In this document: in pieces, positions 1 to 28,400 of the stretch | Numbering within the stretch: position 1 is the stretch's first letter | How the letters are laid out: every line of letters starts with the position of its first letter | The notes under the pieces: model-generated | What the model saw: only the letters and a program-made list of their open reading frames with translations | Database searches by the model: none | What the model was told of the DNA's origin: nothing | Assembly (NCBI GenBank): GCA_012861695.1 | Contig: JAAOOA010000127.1 | Span: forward strand, 22,619,267 to 22,683,266 | DNA: 64,000 bases | Source of the DNA: Trematomus loennbergii | Taxonomy: Eukaryota; Chordata; Actinopteri; Perciformes; Nototheniidae | Direction: 5' to 3' | Translations under genes and position numbers: made by a program

Positions 1-218
1 ACAAAGAGGCACCAGAAAGAAAGTCTATAAAAATGATCGCTTCCCCTGGAACAAACAAAGCCTTGATTTCTAACATTACCTCACTTTACATTGTTATCCA
101 ATTAACAGTTGGAAGAAAACTCAAAGTCAGGAATCTTTTGCAAAATGTGGGGATTGTTAAAAATAAGAAACCACAAGTTGTGTCATTTACTGTAGGGGCT
201 CAGAGAGGCCGTCTCTAC

Positions 219-3200
219 CTTTTGGATGGCCTCATAGATGGCTCGAAATGCAGGCTGCTTGTCATTATGGTAAACTCCCCTGTTACCATGGAGAATGAAG
301 ACACCTTCTTGATCAGCCTGTTGACAGTTGCTGCCATAGATACAGTGGTCTGGACGGTAGTTCCACTGGCAGGGGAACACATAGAGGCTTTCTGTAAAAA
401 GTAGGAGAACTTTATTTTGTTGATGAGAACTGTGAATAAACTGGGTTTATCCAATTAGAACCTATTACAAACCCTCACATATACTTGTATATTTCATTTT
501 AAATATCCAAAACAACACACTTAAGTAAAGACTTGTTTGTTTCCTGAAACAACATAACTTTCATGACTAGAAATAATGTTTTATATGTAATTGCACAAAC
601 CTGGGTTATGGTGAAAGATGATGTTAAGAAGATCCTGGTCACCCCAAGTGATATTGAGTTTATACTTCTGGAGAAGGGGCATCAGAATTTCCTCCCACTT
701 CAGTGGAACTGTTGTCATGTCATTCTAGAAGTAAAAATACATGCTTATTGTGATGGTTTACAAAGGAACAACAAGAGTGACCTCTGCTGGTCAGTCTTGG
801 TTGTTCAGCTGAAGCTAAAGTCCCCTTTAGTATTCTATTTTTCAATGTCTACATTTCAAATATCCCCAGACCCTTCAATGATAACTGTATCTAAAAGTGT
901 TGATTTAATATGACTGGATAAAAACAGCATATTACTCCAAATACTGGTACAATACATTGGCTGACAGTAGCCAAAAATCTACACCTACCTTAAAAGATTT
1001 CTCCCTGAGGCGAGTCATGTTCATGAGCATGACTCCTGAGTTGATGCCTGTCTTGCCATAGTAAGGATGTCGGGCAAAACGGTTGTACCAGCCGATGCGT
1101 GGCTCCTCGTGCTCCGGAGCCATGGCAGCTAAGTGACTGGAATCGAACTGAGAAAGAAGAGCCCAGATATCCTCTACTGGCTGCAAAAAAATTATATCCG
1201 TGTCCACATAGAGCAAAGAATCCACCTCCTTCAGGATCAGCTGGAAAACAGACCACAAAAACATTTGTGAAAACATTTAACAAATGGGTAATAGTTATAA
1301 GCATGAAGGATTAGCTTAGATGTACAGGCAGGAAGAGTCTCTGAGAGGCACAAGGTTTGAAGAGCTTCTTCCACTCCTTTGCATTCTTCTCAGGAAAAGT
1401 GATAGGGTAGATGGTGAAGTTAAACTTAGTCTGAGCTGTCCTGGGCCAGGAGTCCAGCTTTAAGAAAAGATATGCACAAAGAAAGATTGTAATCCACAAA
1501 TATTCCCATTTAAAACATGTACTTAACTAGTTATCTTGATAAAAAGGGTTTTGCTTTTATGCCAAAAAGTAATGGTTGCAATAATGCTTTAGTGTGCTTC
1601 TCTTTACACCAGAAGACAAAGGCTTAAGACATTGTTGAGACAGATTTAGATATATCTGGGCTATTGCTATTACTTTGTAAAACCTGAAAATGAATACAAA
1701 AGTACATGAAAGTTCTGGTGTTGTTTTTGGAAAAGATACTCACAGCATTTTTGAAGGGCTCATGTAGATCATCCTCAGCAAAGATGTAAAAGTGCAGAGG
1801 CTTTTTGCTTAAGAGAACAGCAGACTTCAACATGGTGAGAGTCTCCTCTAACCTGGTGCCACAGGCCACCACAGCCACGTGACTTCTCTCATCACCATGA
1901 TGCTTTCCTGGAGAGCTGGACCTCTCTCTAAGAACCAAGACACAAAAAAAAACAGTCATCATCAACCCCAACGTGTACATACAACAGCATGGCTACACTG
2001 ACAGGTGCAGGAGAGAGAACAACTAATGTAGATATCACCAGGCTCAGCTGACTGTTGTTCAGCCCTGTAGGATTGGAAATGTCATTTTGTTTAATGAAGG
2101 GCTTCACATGAGGACTATCGCCAGTGCTTTTAGTTGCCATCAAGCACTCCTTATAAACGACTAATTACTAAGTACTACTACTAGAACACATTTCAAAGAA
2201 CACTTTGCCAATATTCAATCATATCTCTGTCAATATGTCATAAAATGGCAAGGCCACATACACAACTATGATGGACAATTGTAGTCAGGGACTAGGTTGT
2301 CAGCATGTTGGATCTCTCAACTCCTTGTATTTATGACTTCAAGCTCATTACTAGTTTCAAGGGTACATTTTGATTGCAGCAATAGGCCCAGTGTTTACTC
2401 TGAAATGTGTACCTAGGAAGGAGGGGAAAGTTGTTAGTTAAAGTCTACGAATTATAAAGAATCTAATGGAAGCTTTTTAAAGAGGTGCTCAAAACCAGTC
2501 ATACCTAAGAGATGATTCCAATAAGCAGTTCACTCCACACACATCAGCAGGCAGTCTCCAATATGGATTCCAGTAAGAAACTGACAATGATTTACACCTG
2601 ACAGAATGAAAACATGATATTTTGTTTCCTTAACGATACATTAATCAAACATACTTTGGGATTAGATCATAGACTGTATAAAATAGGATTAGATCTACCT
2701 CCTACGGTTAATTGTTTAACAGGTGGCCGTTCTATAAATCCAGCAAAAAGGCTAGCAATTGCAAGTAATGTTAGAGGATAATCACTTATCTAACTAGCTA
2801 ACTGGTGGTAGATTCAGATACAAGACAGACATTTTTAAAACATACCGCTGCTATAGACCGTAGTTATAAAATAGCATGATGAGTACGCGTACTATATTTT
2901 CAATGTATCCAGCTAAGGCTAAATTGCTAACCAGTTTTTACGACTTAACGTCAGATTTAGAAGTCGTTTCAACATTGTGATTGTAACCATATGATTTCGG
3001 TTATAGTCACGCTAACTTTATTCCAAGTGCAAATGTAGCTAAAGCTAACCAATAGCTCTATTATGCGCTCACTAATGCACTTAATTAATGCTAAGTGATT
3101 AGCTAGCTAAGCTACCTGTCATGCCCTTCTTCATGGTCTCGGCCTGCTAGTCCTGGCCTTTTCCTGAGAAGGTGGCCGTCGTCATGACTGCGCCCGCCGG

Positions 3201-3342
3201 GTATCCCCTGCTCTTTTAGGCCCCAGCCATCTCTGTCCTCCAAGGTGGAGGCTAGCTGGTTGAACACATACACCAGTGAAAAGAAAATGAAGACCATGCA
3301 CAGGAGAAATGCTTGAAGATAGCATCGCATTTTGCGTTTCAA
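219..3342 (-). CDS. gxylt1: Glucoside xylosyltransferase 1 (partial, 3' end outside window)
   Basis: Type II Golgi/ER glycosyltransferase (GT8) that adds alpha-1,3-xylose to O-glucose on Notch EGF repeats. Exons (minus strand): 3116-3342, 1744-1927, 1326-1457, 989-1240, 601-724, 219-391. All have GT/AG borders and phases join, giving 364 codons. The start at 3342 opens a short basic stretch then a hydrophobic anchor (about residues 8-29). The GT8 fold follows: VAVVACG near residue 88, the metal-binding DTD at about 194-196 in [10 protein letters not shown], the conserved [15 protein letters not shown] block, WGDQD, and the HGN motif at about 341-343 in [11 protein letters not shown]. The family is about 440 residues, so the last exon, about 75 residues, lies left of base 1. 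GXYLT2 is the alternative, but neighbours YAF2, PPHLN1 and PRICKLE1 match the GXYLT1 locus. Confidence 0.93.
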
Positions 3343-4763
3343 TTTGCATGCTCTAACGGAACATTTTTGTGGATTTTTAGCTACAATCTGAGGTGCTACC
3401 AGCTAACTAATCAATCATAAATCAAGTCAGAAGCTAAACCGAAGAGCACGGTGGATGTTTACAGTTTTCCGCCCCACCCACATATGGTACACGTGTTTGG
3501 CGTTTGATCAATCATCTGTCAGTTATGTTACAGTGTGCGAACAGCAGGTGTACAGTAGACAGCCAGGTAACTAGGAATTAGTACATCCATGCTTAGAGCT
3601 CGGTGCATATACAATGTTAATTATAATCCTGTCAAACGTTCTGTTAGGTGACCATTTCCATGTCAAGGAAATAGGGTTGGATTATATTAGCGAGCTTGAC
3701 ATGCACGTTTTAATTCGACTGACAGTTTTGACTATTGCTGAACAGTCTATGGATGAAAGAACAGTTGTATCATTAAGTCTTCAAAAGTAAAAGTATCATT
3801 GGAGTACTGAACTACTGATTTGTTAACATCAGTTGAATGTTGGAGCAGTTAGGTTGTTTAACCTATAACAATGCATGTTTTATTAGTGATCACATATTTT
3901 GTCACAAGGAAAAATATGGAAAATGCCTGGCTGTCAAATAAATGTTCACATTTAACCTGAAAGCCTAATGTAAAGTATAGAGTATCTGGTATAAATACTC
4001 AAATACCTTAGGGTTTTATTTATATGCATTCTGTGAAAAATAAAACGAGTTGCTTTTCATAATTTCTGTCAAGGGCCTTCCTCTCAAGACAGTTTGAAGA
4101 ACATGATGAAAGATAATTATAACACACACATACAGTATGGTGAAGTGTGTGCAACTCATTAATTGACCTGAACTGCCTACACAAGTTAAATACCAAGTCC
4201 ATTGATTTTTCATTTCTCGCCTTTATGGAACATATCGGTAAATCTGTGAAAAAGGTTAACAAATTCAATACTTCCATCCATTCATTGTGGAGACACTAAA
4301 GCAAATTATTGAGGTCAATAGTTCAGTTTCAGTAAAGCAACATTTAAAGAAATCCAAATGTTTTACAAATGATTTAAAAAAAAAATTGTAGCAGGGAGAA
4401 CATCTTGAAATAAAAACATACAAGTATCTAGAACTTATTTTATTTAACAGTATTTTACAATATAAACCATTCTATAGATTACATCATGCTTAACTCTACC
4501 AAGTGAACGAGAAGCATACTTATTCAATATTTGAACTCAAATATTAGACAGTAAAAAAAGTATTGCATCCAATGGCATACACTGGAGTGGATCAGGCCAG
4601 TAACCAACAGTGTAATGATTTACTGAAAATTAAACAGAGGAATTAATGCTAACAAATGTTATCATGAACATTGGATGCCATTAAGTGCAAATTACGATAA
4701 CAAAATTAAAAAATAAACTACAATTCTGAGATGACATTTTATATTTTCTTTCACAATGCATCA
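3343..4763. other. Intergenic: gxylt1 promoter side and yaf2 3' flank
   Basis: No coding exon is seen here. The right side of the gxylt1 start (3343-3500) must hold its 5'UTR and promoter, but I see no clear TATA or CpG island. The rest is AT-rich. Short open frames at 4016-4277 (minus) have no recognisable content. Confidence 0.5.
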
Positions 4764-4769
4764 TTTATT
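4764..4769 (-). terminator. yaf2: Candidate yaf2 polyadenylation signal
   Basis: AATAAA on the minus strand (TTTATT on plus), about 350 bases past the yaf2 stop codon. It would give a short 3'UTR of about 370 bases. Further AT-rich copies of similar hexamers lie near 4435, so a longer 3'UTR is possible. Confidence 0.35.
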
Positions 4770-5121
4770 CTGTGCAGCAACTACCAGCTCAGTGTGATGC
4801 TGAAGTAACACTGAGGTGTTTAAACTTGAGTAACCATAACACGTGGCACAGTTCAAATGACATCCAGGATTTAATGCTACCGTTCCTTTTTTCCGTTCAT
4901 CATGCTGCAACAGTTCTTTGAGTTGAGCATACAGCACACGTCCCATCTCCTGAATTCTTTACCATCGTGGGATGGCAGTGAAAAATACAGCCTCAGAAAT
5001 GAATGCTATCATATTTGCATTTAAAGTATTTAACGAAAAAGCGTGCATGTTGAATTGTAATCTCTGCTCGAGGCTGTTGAGAGTGCAGAAGAATGGGGTG
5101 TGCTGAAGGGGTGTGTGAAGG

Positions 5122-7648
5122 TTAGTGAGTCTCTCCGTTAACCGGTGAGGCTTCCCTGTGGGGCGAAGAGCATCGGGACACCCCCCGTTCAGTGTTATCA
5201 GAGCTGGAGCCACTTTGACTGTGTTGGTCTGCTAAGGCAGCACCTGTTGAAGTCGGCGTGGGTTTGGCTTTCTCCTTAAAGTCTGTGATTATTACAGTCA
5301 AGTCTCCAACTGTGACTTCTAGATGCTGGGCGCTGCTCCTGTCGATGTTTTTTAACCGGGGCCTGGTGTGGAAAAAGGTACAACATTTTTTTTTAAACGT
5401 TTTTGGAGGATTCCAAATATCTCAGTTGCAAAGACCACTGATTAAGATGAGCTATTTGACTATTTCCTTTAAAAACAAATTACCTCGTTTTTTTATGGCT
5501 TTTCTTTTTCAGTGTTGGGTCTTTATCACTCTTGTCTTTCTCTGATTTTTTTTTTTCTCCTTTTTGGGGAGTGTGGGTGATGCAAACTGCTGATTTGCTT
5601 GCTGTGTGACCAGCTGAGAAACAGGCCGTGGTTTTCTGAAAGAGACAAAAAAAAGAATATTGGCATTGTGGTTACATTCATATATGTTTTAACTTAAAAA
5701 AAGATATAGTGTACTGTAAATGGTTTTAAAAAAAGTCTGAACAGTAATCAGGTACCCATATATACACTTTTAAACATATTTTGCTTGCTGTTATCATTCT
5801 TTCTAGTCAAAAGTGAAAAGATTCCTTGCTAATGCTATTTGGATGTAATTGATGGGGGACAACATTCATAGCACTCATTCTGGGTTAAAATGCATACACA
5901 ATTTCATATGAAGTTAATATGTGGATTCAGCTACCTTACCATTTACATCTACATTTGTCAAATCAAGTGTGTATCTTTCGAATTAAAAGTAGAAAACACG
6001 TGCTTTCCGTTACTTCTAACAGTGTTTGGAGAAACAGAGCTGCAGCTGAGGTAATTATAATATTAAGAGGGATTTTCACACTAAAAAGGACAATAACCTT
6101 GAAGATACCCCCTTGATTTGATTAACTCATACTGCTGAAAGAATATTACCTTGGAATACATTTCGGCACAGAACTAGGACTGTGGGTATTGCCCCCCATG
6201 TATTTAAGTAGAAGAGCAAAGGACGGAATCTCTTCACGGTCAGTATGAGCAATAATAACAGCAAAATGGCACCTTACAACTGTTTTAAGAACATTATGAA
6301 AATGTAAGTGTTTAAAGGCATGCGATACATTTCCTCTGCATTTTACCATCTTTACAATTGTGTCTAAGTGTTCCTGCGAGTGTGACCATCGACTTTACAT
6401 TTTATGTGTGATGTAGGGATATGTAAATGTTTCAATATGCTGCCTGTTCATTGGATCGTCTAGCTTAAACTAATGTAGTGACTCAACATGCCTAAAATAA
6501 ACCATACTTTTATGAATGTTTATAAGTTTGGTTGTGTTTTTAAAGAGGTGTTGATTGAGTCATTTTGGAGGCTGGGGATTGTGATGCTGTTGATTGCAAT
6601 GTGTTACACTGAAAGGTATTTTAAAGTAGTCTACCCTACCCCGAATGACATAAATGGTGTGGACAAGATAATAATAACATCTCAGGATAATGCAATACAA
6701 TTTAACAGCACACAAATCATGGTAAAATACTGAGGCCTGAGTACAATTCTTTGCAACAACCGTCAATTTTGACAATACGTCCAAAATCCAAAATCTATAT
6801 TTTCTGCATTTTCACCCACACAAAGTTCTACATTTTAAAGTTTAAATAGATGTCTTCCCACTAACAGGAATATAACTATATTGTGGAAACTCTGCATTCT
6901 TTGTTTATTTTGGTTTTCATTAAGAAGTTGTAGAAATTGCTAAAATATCCCCCACAAAATGCTAAGGACATACGGCCATAACCCAAAACTACATAATATT
7001 GTTTCCATAAAGTTCAATCAACCTCTATCTATCTCCCTTTTCAACAAACACTGAACATTAAACCCTTTATACAGATAGGATTTATGCATAATTGTTAGAT
7101 AGCTGATACTGAGTGTAATTTGTTTTGTTCAAATCATGCATTAAAGTAGTTTTGCATTGCTCTGATTGTTGCAAAAATACACAGCCAGACTGCCAGTAAG
7201 AGTTATTCTTACCGAGTGGACGTCCCCTTCCGCACATCACAAATCATGCACTTGAACGCCTCAGCGGTGTTCTTGAACGTGCAGACGCTACAGTCCCAGT
7301 AACCGTCGTCTGCGGAGGGCTTAGGTTGCCGCTTTGGCCTTGAAACAAAAACAAAACAAAAACACTGTGATAACGTCACATTTACAAAGAAAGACAAAGA
7401 TTACCGAAACAGGAAATACACGACTCTAAAGTTATTTTCTGCTCACAAGTCAGTCACAGAGAAAAGGGGAGCTTTCAGTTCACACAGGCAGTTTTCCCCA
7501 TACTAAACCAGAAGCCAGCCGCCATGAGCACTTCAGTAAAGCAGCTCCATCCATTGACCGAGCTTTCTGCCATCAAACGGCCCGATAAAGTCTTCATTTA
7601 AAGACACTAGCAGCAGTTTTACCTTGTGGGGCTCTTCTTGTCTCCCAT
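5122..7648 (-). CDS. yaf2: YY1-associated factor 2 (RYBP/YAF2 family), with one-base frame break
   Basis: Adaptor of non-canonical PRC1 Polycomb complexes; in this family the zinc finger binds ubiquitinated H2A and the C-terminal strand binds RING1/RNF2. Exons (minus): 7623-7648 (MGDKKSPT), 7213-7338, 5484-5635, 5122-5362 to the TAA. Exon 2 encodes a RanBP2-type zinc finger, with WDCSVC then ten residues then CMIC (C-x2-C-x10-C-x2-C). Exon 3 encodes KPRPVSQLV followed by a Lys-rich stretch. Exon 4 encodes the RING1-binding [15 protein letters not shown] and a Ser-rich tail ending NGETH. Summed exons give 545 nt, one short of a multiple of three. The 11-T run (plus) at 5546-5556 in exon 3 shifts the frame, and one more base restores the family reading through exon 4 (181 residues, against about 180 in mammals). 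This is more likely a homopolymer indel in the assembly than a dead gene, because all other residues are conserved. Confidence 0.94.
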
Positions 7649-8386
7649 CTTACGTAACTTCGACTCACTGGAGTTAAAAAACGTCAATGTTACAGGTGAA
7701 AAAACGCATTTAGCTGCTACTCAGATGTCGTAGAAACTCCTGTCGAGGACAGTCACGTGACGCCGGTTCACCCAATCACAGTTAATGTAATCACAACAGA
7801 CGCTGTAATAAATGTGACACAACATTGATGAAGGGCGCTTTGTCAATGTGTTCATGGTAAAATGAGAGCGTGCCGACGTAGACATGTTCCATTGAGGAAT
7901 GGGGAAGTCAAATGTAAAATAATACTATGTATTACTTTTTATCTTCAATAAAATGGCATATTAACAGAGATCTGTTGACTTTTTATGTTTGAGGAGTTGA
8001 CTTAATATGTTTTTTATTTTTAAAATCAAGTCCTACATTTTGTTCTAATACATTTGTATGCGTGTTTATCTACACCAAACTACAAAGTAAACACAATGTA
8101 AGAACATGGTGAACACGTAATACATAATAATTGTGCTTGCATGAAGGGTATTAGATTATATTTACTTTAAACCCTTTATACTCTACATTTTGAAGGAAAA
8201 TGTTGTACTTTTGATTTGACTTTATTCACTTAGCAGCCATAGTTAGACACATTACCACCGGTCGCCACCAGAGGGCAGCAGCGCACTGTTTTCCGGAAGT
8301 GGTCATTCAGCAAAGAAGAGCGTCCATGCTAGGGGTTTGTTTTGGTTCTCCTTTGCAGATCCACGAAGAAAACTATTCGATTGTCG
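7649..8386. promoter_or_regulatory. Divergent promoter interval of yaf2 and pphln1
   Basis: About 740 bp separate the yaf2 start codon (minus) from the inferred first base of the pphln1 start codon (plus). Visible motifs: a palindromic E-box GTCACGTGAC at 7752-7761 and CCAAT at 7772-7776 on the yaf2 side; a CTCF-type core at 8265-8279 and an ETS-type CCGGAAGTGG at 8293-8302 on the pphln1 side. No TATA box is evident on either side. Transcription start sites are inferred only. Confidence 0.6.
8265..8279 (+). promoter_or_regulatory. CTCF-type core motif
   Basis: CCACCAGAGGGCAGC matches the vertebrate CTCF core CCASYAGRKGGCRSY at all 15 positions, forward orientation. It lies about 15 bp left of the ETS site and about 120 bp left of the inferred pphln1 initiation codon. 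This is sequence match only. Confidence 0.6.
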
Positions 8387-24439
<16,053 letters not shown>

Positions 24440-24802
24440 TAACAGTGATTCATGAACCATGTTAAAGAAAAACTGTCAAATATGTTTTTAAATGTCAATT
24501 GTCTTGCTTTGTCTCATTGATAAATTACTGATTAATGTAATAATGAAACTTTCCAATCAAATCACGTGTATCAGTTAGTGATATGAAGTGAATTCTACTA
24601 TCTGTATCTGTATTTCTTGCAAATCAAGACAAAGAGTGCAACTCACACGAACTTTAACCAGTATTCTCAAACCAGTATCGAAGGGTCAAACTCCAATAAT
24701 GTTTCTCAGATGTTTTTATTTTATTATATATAACATTTACTGACTTTCTATATATAGATGCATTTTTATTGTCTTTTAGATGTCTTTTTAGTTACACTTT
24801 TA

Positions 24803-24808
24803 AATAAA
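24803..24808 (+). terminator. pphln1: Candidate pphln1 polyadenylation signal
   Basis: AATAAA about 365 bases past the pphln1 stop at 24439, followed by GT- and T-rich sequence (24829-24857). It would end the transcript near 24825. Confidence 0.5.
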
Positions 24809-24889
24809 AGCTGAGGCATTAAATATAGGTGATGTCTTCTCTTGTTTCTTATTTCCATTTAGTACTACTGCACAGTAAATAACAAGGCA

Positions 24890-25491
24890 AATCATGATAT
24901 ATAGATATTTTTATTACAATGATCATCTATCTTAGCCTTATATTCCAGTTTGTACATTTATACAGATTACAACAATTTGCTTACAATACAGTGACCCATA
25001 AATACACCACTCAACCAGGCCTTTTAATACACACAGTGTTCCTCTTATGTTAGCGCTGCACATGCCTGGAAGAAAACACATTTGAAGAGCTAGGGTCAGA
25101 GTCAACTGGTCCATTTCTGACACCCTTGTGGAAATATGGCTCTGTACCAACTGCTAATGTTAATGCCATTTTGGTACAGATCATGTCATGAAATCAAGGG
25201 TATAAAAATAGCCATAATGTCTTTTAATTCTACAATATATACATCAATATCTTCACTGTTAAATAAAGACAGTTTGGATGGTGGTTTATAAATATGTATT
25301 GCTCTAAAATACTTTGTTACTTTTACTGGCAATGTTTGCAATGACATGCGTACACTTATGATGACTTGTGTCGTACACAAACATATTGGTACATTTAGTG
25401 CTGTGAAGCGTTTAGGAGCAAGCAGACTGTTGAGAGGCAGAGGTGAGTAGCAGAGCATTACCCAAAGGTAAGGATAAGAGATAAAGCAAGT
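24890..25491 (-). other. prickle1: prickle1 3'UTR
   Basis: AT-rich sequence between the TAG at 25492-25494 and the candidate polyadenylation signal at 24910-24915. No intron or coding content is seen. The end point is inferred. Confidence 0.5.
24910..24915 (-). terminator. prickle1: Candidate prickle1 polyadenylation signal
   Basis: AATAAA on the minus strand, about 580 bases past the prickle1 stop codon. With the pphln1 signal at 24803 on the opposite strand, the two genes would end tail-to-tail within about 100 bp. Confidence 0.5.
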
Positions 25492-28400
25492 CTAAGAAAT
25501 TATACAGTTTTTCCCCTTATGCCCTTTCTTCTTTTTGGACTTAGTCCGTAAGCCGTAAGAAGGAGAAGACATGCCTGCCACAGGACTAGGCAAGTCCTCA
25601 GTGTAGTAATGTCTATGGGGCCTGGGCTGAGGGATGGGCTGACCCAGGAAAAATCCTTCTTCCTCAGAATCAGATGAGGAAGAAGAGCATGTAGAACACC
25701 AGTCATCATCATCCCCATACAACTCCAATAACCTCCCCATGGCTTGGCCCTGTAGCCCATAGTCTGACATGGCAGCAGGATTTTGGTGGCCTTGGAAGGC
25801 TTGGTGCGCCTTTGGGCCGAGGGCATTCCCTCTATGGTCGAATTTGTGGCAAATTTTGGCCTTCTCCTTTGGCAGAAGGTTTAGAGCATTGTCAGAGCGA
25901 GATTTGCGACTGCGATGCCTCCTGTTGTGGTGATGTTGGCGACCACTCTGAAGTTCCTGGCCCTGCTCCTCAAAGTGGTACACTCTCCGGCGAGTTCGTT
26001 CACTCATAGGTGGTTGGCGCACTGGGACATCGCAGTAGTGGCCATTGTCCACCACGTCATCAGAGAACTTGACTTGCTGCTGCCTAGATTGTGAACGAGT
26101 CCTCCTTAGGGCAGGGACATGAGGTTTGGGCCTGCTTTCTGGGAGAGTCACCTCTTCTTCTGGAACATTTTCCTCCTCCGGCTCGGATACAAGGCTCTTT
26201 AGGGAATTTGCACTTCTGTGTAGCATAGAGGAGTTGAGGGTTCCCATATTACTTGTTTTCTCACAGTCATCTCCCTCCAGGTCATGGAAGCCTTGCAGGG
26301 AATATACCGAAGGTCTATCTGTCCTATCACCATCAACCGAGGCCCCTATAGAGGAGAGAGACACATTTGTAAATGTTTGCACATAACAATCACTGCCATC
26401 CAATAAAATATTATTTACTATGATCTGATACATTGTGTCATATCTACTCACCGGTAATATTTGAGAGTGCCAGTGAGTCCATAGAGTCTCGGACACTCTG
26501 ATCTGTCTTCTTGAACTCATCTGTGATGCACTCCAAAGAGTCATTATACCATACGGGCTCTTCTATCTGGAAGCCTGCTCCAGCCCCATGATCAAGCTCC
26601 AACTCCTGGATCTTTCTGCTGCTTGCTGGACCCGGATGACTACCATAGGCTGAGTCCCCGAGCCCGTCCTGTGACTGGGCCCAGTACATATCAGCCTGGT
26701 ACTTCTTACTGGCCAGGCTCCCCCTTTCTCCTCCACCAACATGGCCAGATTTCGATGACTCCTGCTTGGACTTGGCATCCTTTTGGGTGATCCAGAAATC
26801 TGCAGGTCTGGATTCATTTGCTTGCTGGAAGACCCCATGTTCCCCAAACTTTAATAGCAACTGAGTCATGTAGTCTTCATGCTCAGCCCACTCCTCCTCC
26901 TGGTCCTCAGATGCCTCGGTCTCCTCACCACGTCCCCTCCAGAAATGCTCATCTGATAAGTTCACATGGGCAAGCTTGTTGGTCAAGGTGTCCTCAACGT
27001 TTTCACTCATACCAGGGAACTTGTAGTTGACAGAGGGTGAGAAAAGGAGGGACTGTCGGCATTGGTCGGCTGAACGACTGCTCTTGCCCATGCGCACACT
27101 GCGGCGGGATTCCCGTGAGCGTGCTGACTGGAAGGCAGAGTCTGAGGAGTCAGAGGCATGCACGTCTTCCCCAAGACTGCAGGCCTTGGAGCAGTAAATC
27201 CGACCCTGGTGTGGCAGAAAGGGGCAGCCCAAAAGAGAGCTCTTACACTGGGCACAGCTGAAGCAGCTTTCAGTGGCATGCCAGTGGAGCCCATCATAGG
27301 TCATCTGAGCATGATCAACGCCTGGAAAACGGACAATATTGAGGTGGTTAGAATTGCTACTTAAGGTCTTAAGACTAAAGTCAAGACAATCATGCCAGGT
27401 ATTTTAATTCTAGAAAATCATCATTACCAATGTGTTCCCCACAGGCCTCACAGTACTCTGCGTAGAGTGACTCAAAGCAGCCACAACAGTAGGGTCTGCC
27501 ATCCTTCATGATGTAGCGCTGGCCCCCCAGGATTGTCTCACATTCAAAGCAGGCAAAATGCTTCATGTGCCAATGGCGCCCCTCTGCCTCTGTGCACTCG
27601 TCAGCGAAGATAATCTGAGGAAATAGATGTACCCTGGATAAAACAAAACCGCCAGCTTTCGCCCTTCTGGCTGTAATATATATGTTGGATTAGACTGACT
27701 CTAAAAGGCCATAAACTTCAGACTCAGAATGTTTTTCTTTCACTAAATTGTTTCCTGTCAGTATTTCAGTTTTGTTGTTTTACCTCTTCACAGGCTGAGC
27801 AGCGTGGTTTGAGTAGCTCAGCATGATGCCTTCCACAGTGGATCTTTCCATCATGGTAGAAGTAGATCAAATCCACCAGCAGTTCGCTGCATGTGGAGCA
27901 GGCAAAACATGCCGGGTGCCAGCACAGCCCAGGACCCGCCCTCGAGGAGAACACTGCCATTTCTCCACCATTGATGTTTTCACCGCACTGGAATTTGAAG
28001 ATATGATTACATGGTTGATTATAACATCCTGGAATGAATGTAGTTCCAAAATATTCTGTGATCAGATCATCTGAATCATGCATTGGTGATTACATATATC
28101 ATACCACTACATGGACAAGGTTTTGGCTTCAAGCCCATATAAGATGTCAATGTTACACAGAGCCAAGCCGACAGAAACTAAAGTATCATATTGAGGGGGT
28201 GATTATGTGTCCCATCTAAAGACAGTCCCCAAGCAGCTAACTTCTTTTCTTTTTTTGATCCTTGCATCACATGAGGAAGGGACTTTTCAAATCCACAGTT
28301 TCTGTTAAGGGACTCTTTAATAGAATGTCTGACAATGAGGTTTTTATTACAGCTTTCCCTCTAGGGTTTTTAGCACAAACTGGATTCAGATTAGCTAAAA

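Noticed and set aside
1..218. Last gxylt1 exon
   Set aside because: After the donor at 218 no sequence matching the gxylt1 C terminus appears, so the exon must lie outside the window; the plus frame at 33-404 is a shadow.
24850..24900. Possible final pphln1 exon after TTTCCATTTAG
   Set aside because: It would add only YYCTVNNKANHDI, with no resemblance to the family C terminus, and it lies past the polyadenylation signal.
25812..27364. Plus-strand and other-frame ORFs across prickle1 exons 7 and 8
   Set aside because: Shadows of the conserved prickle1 coding frame.
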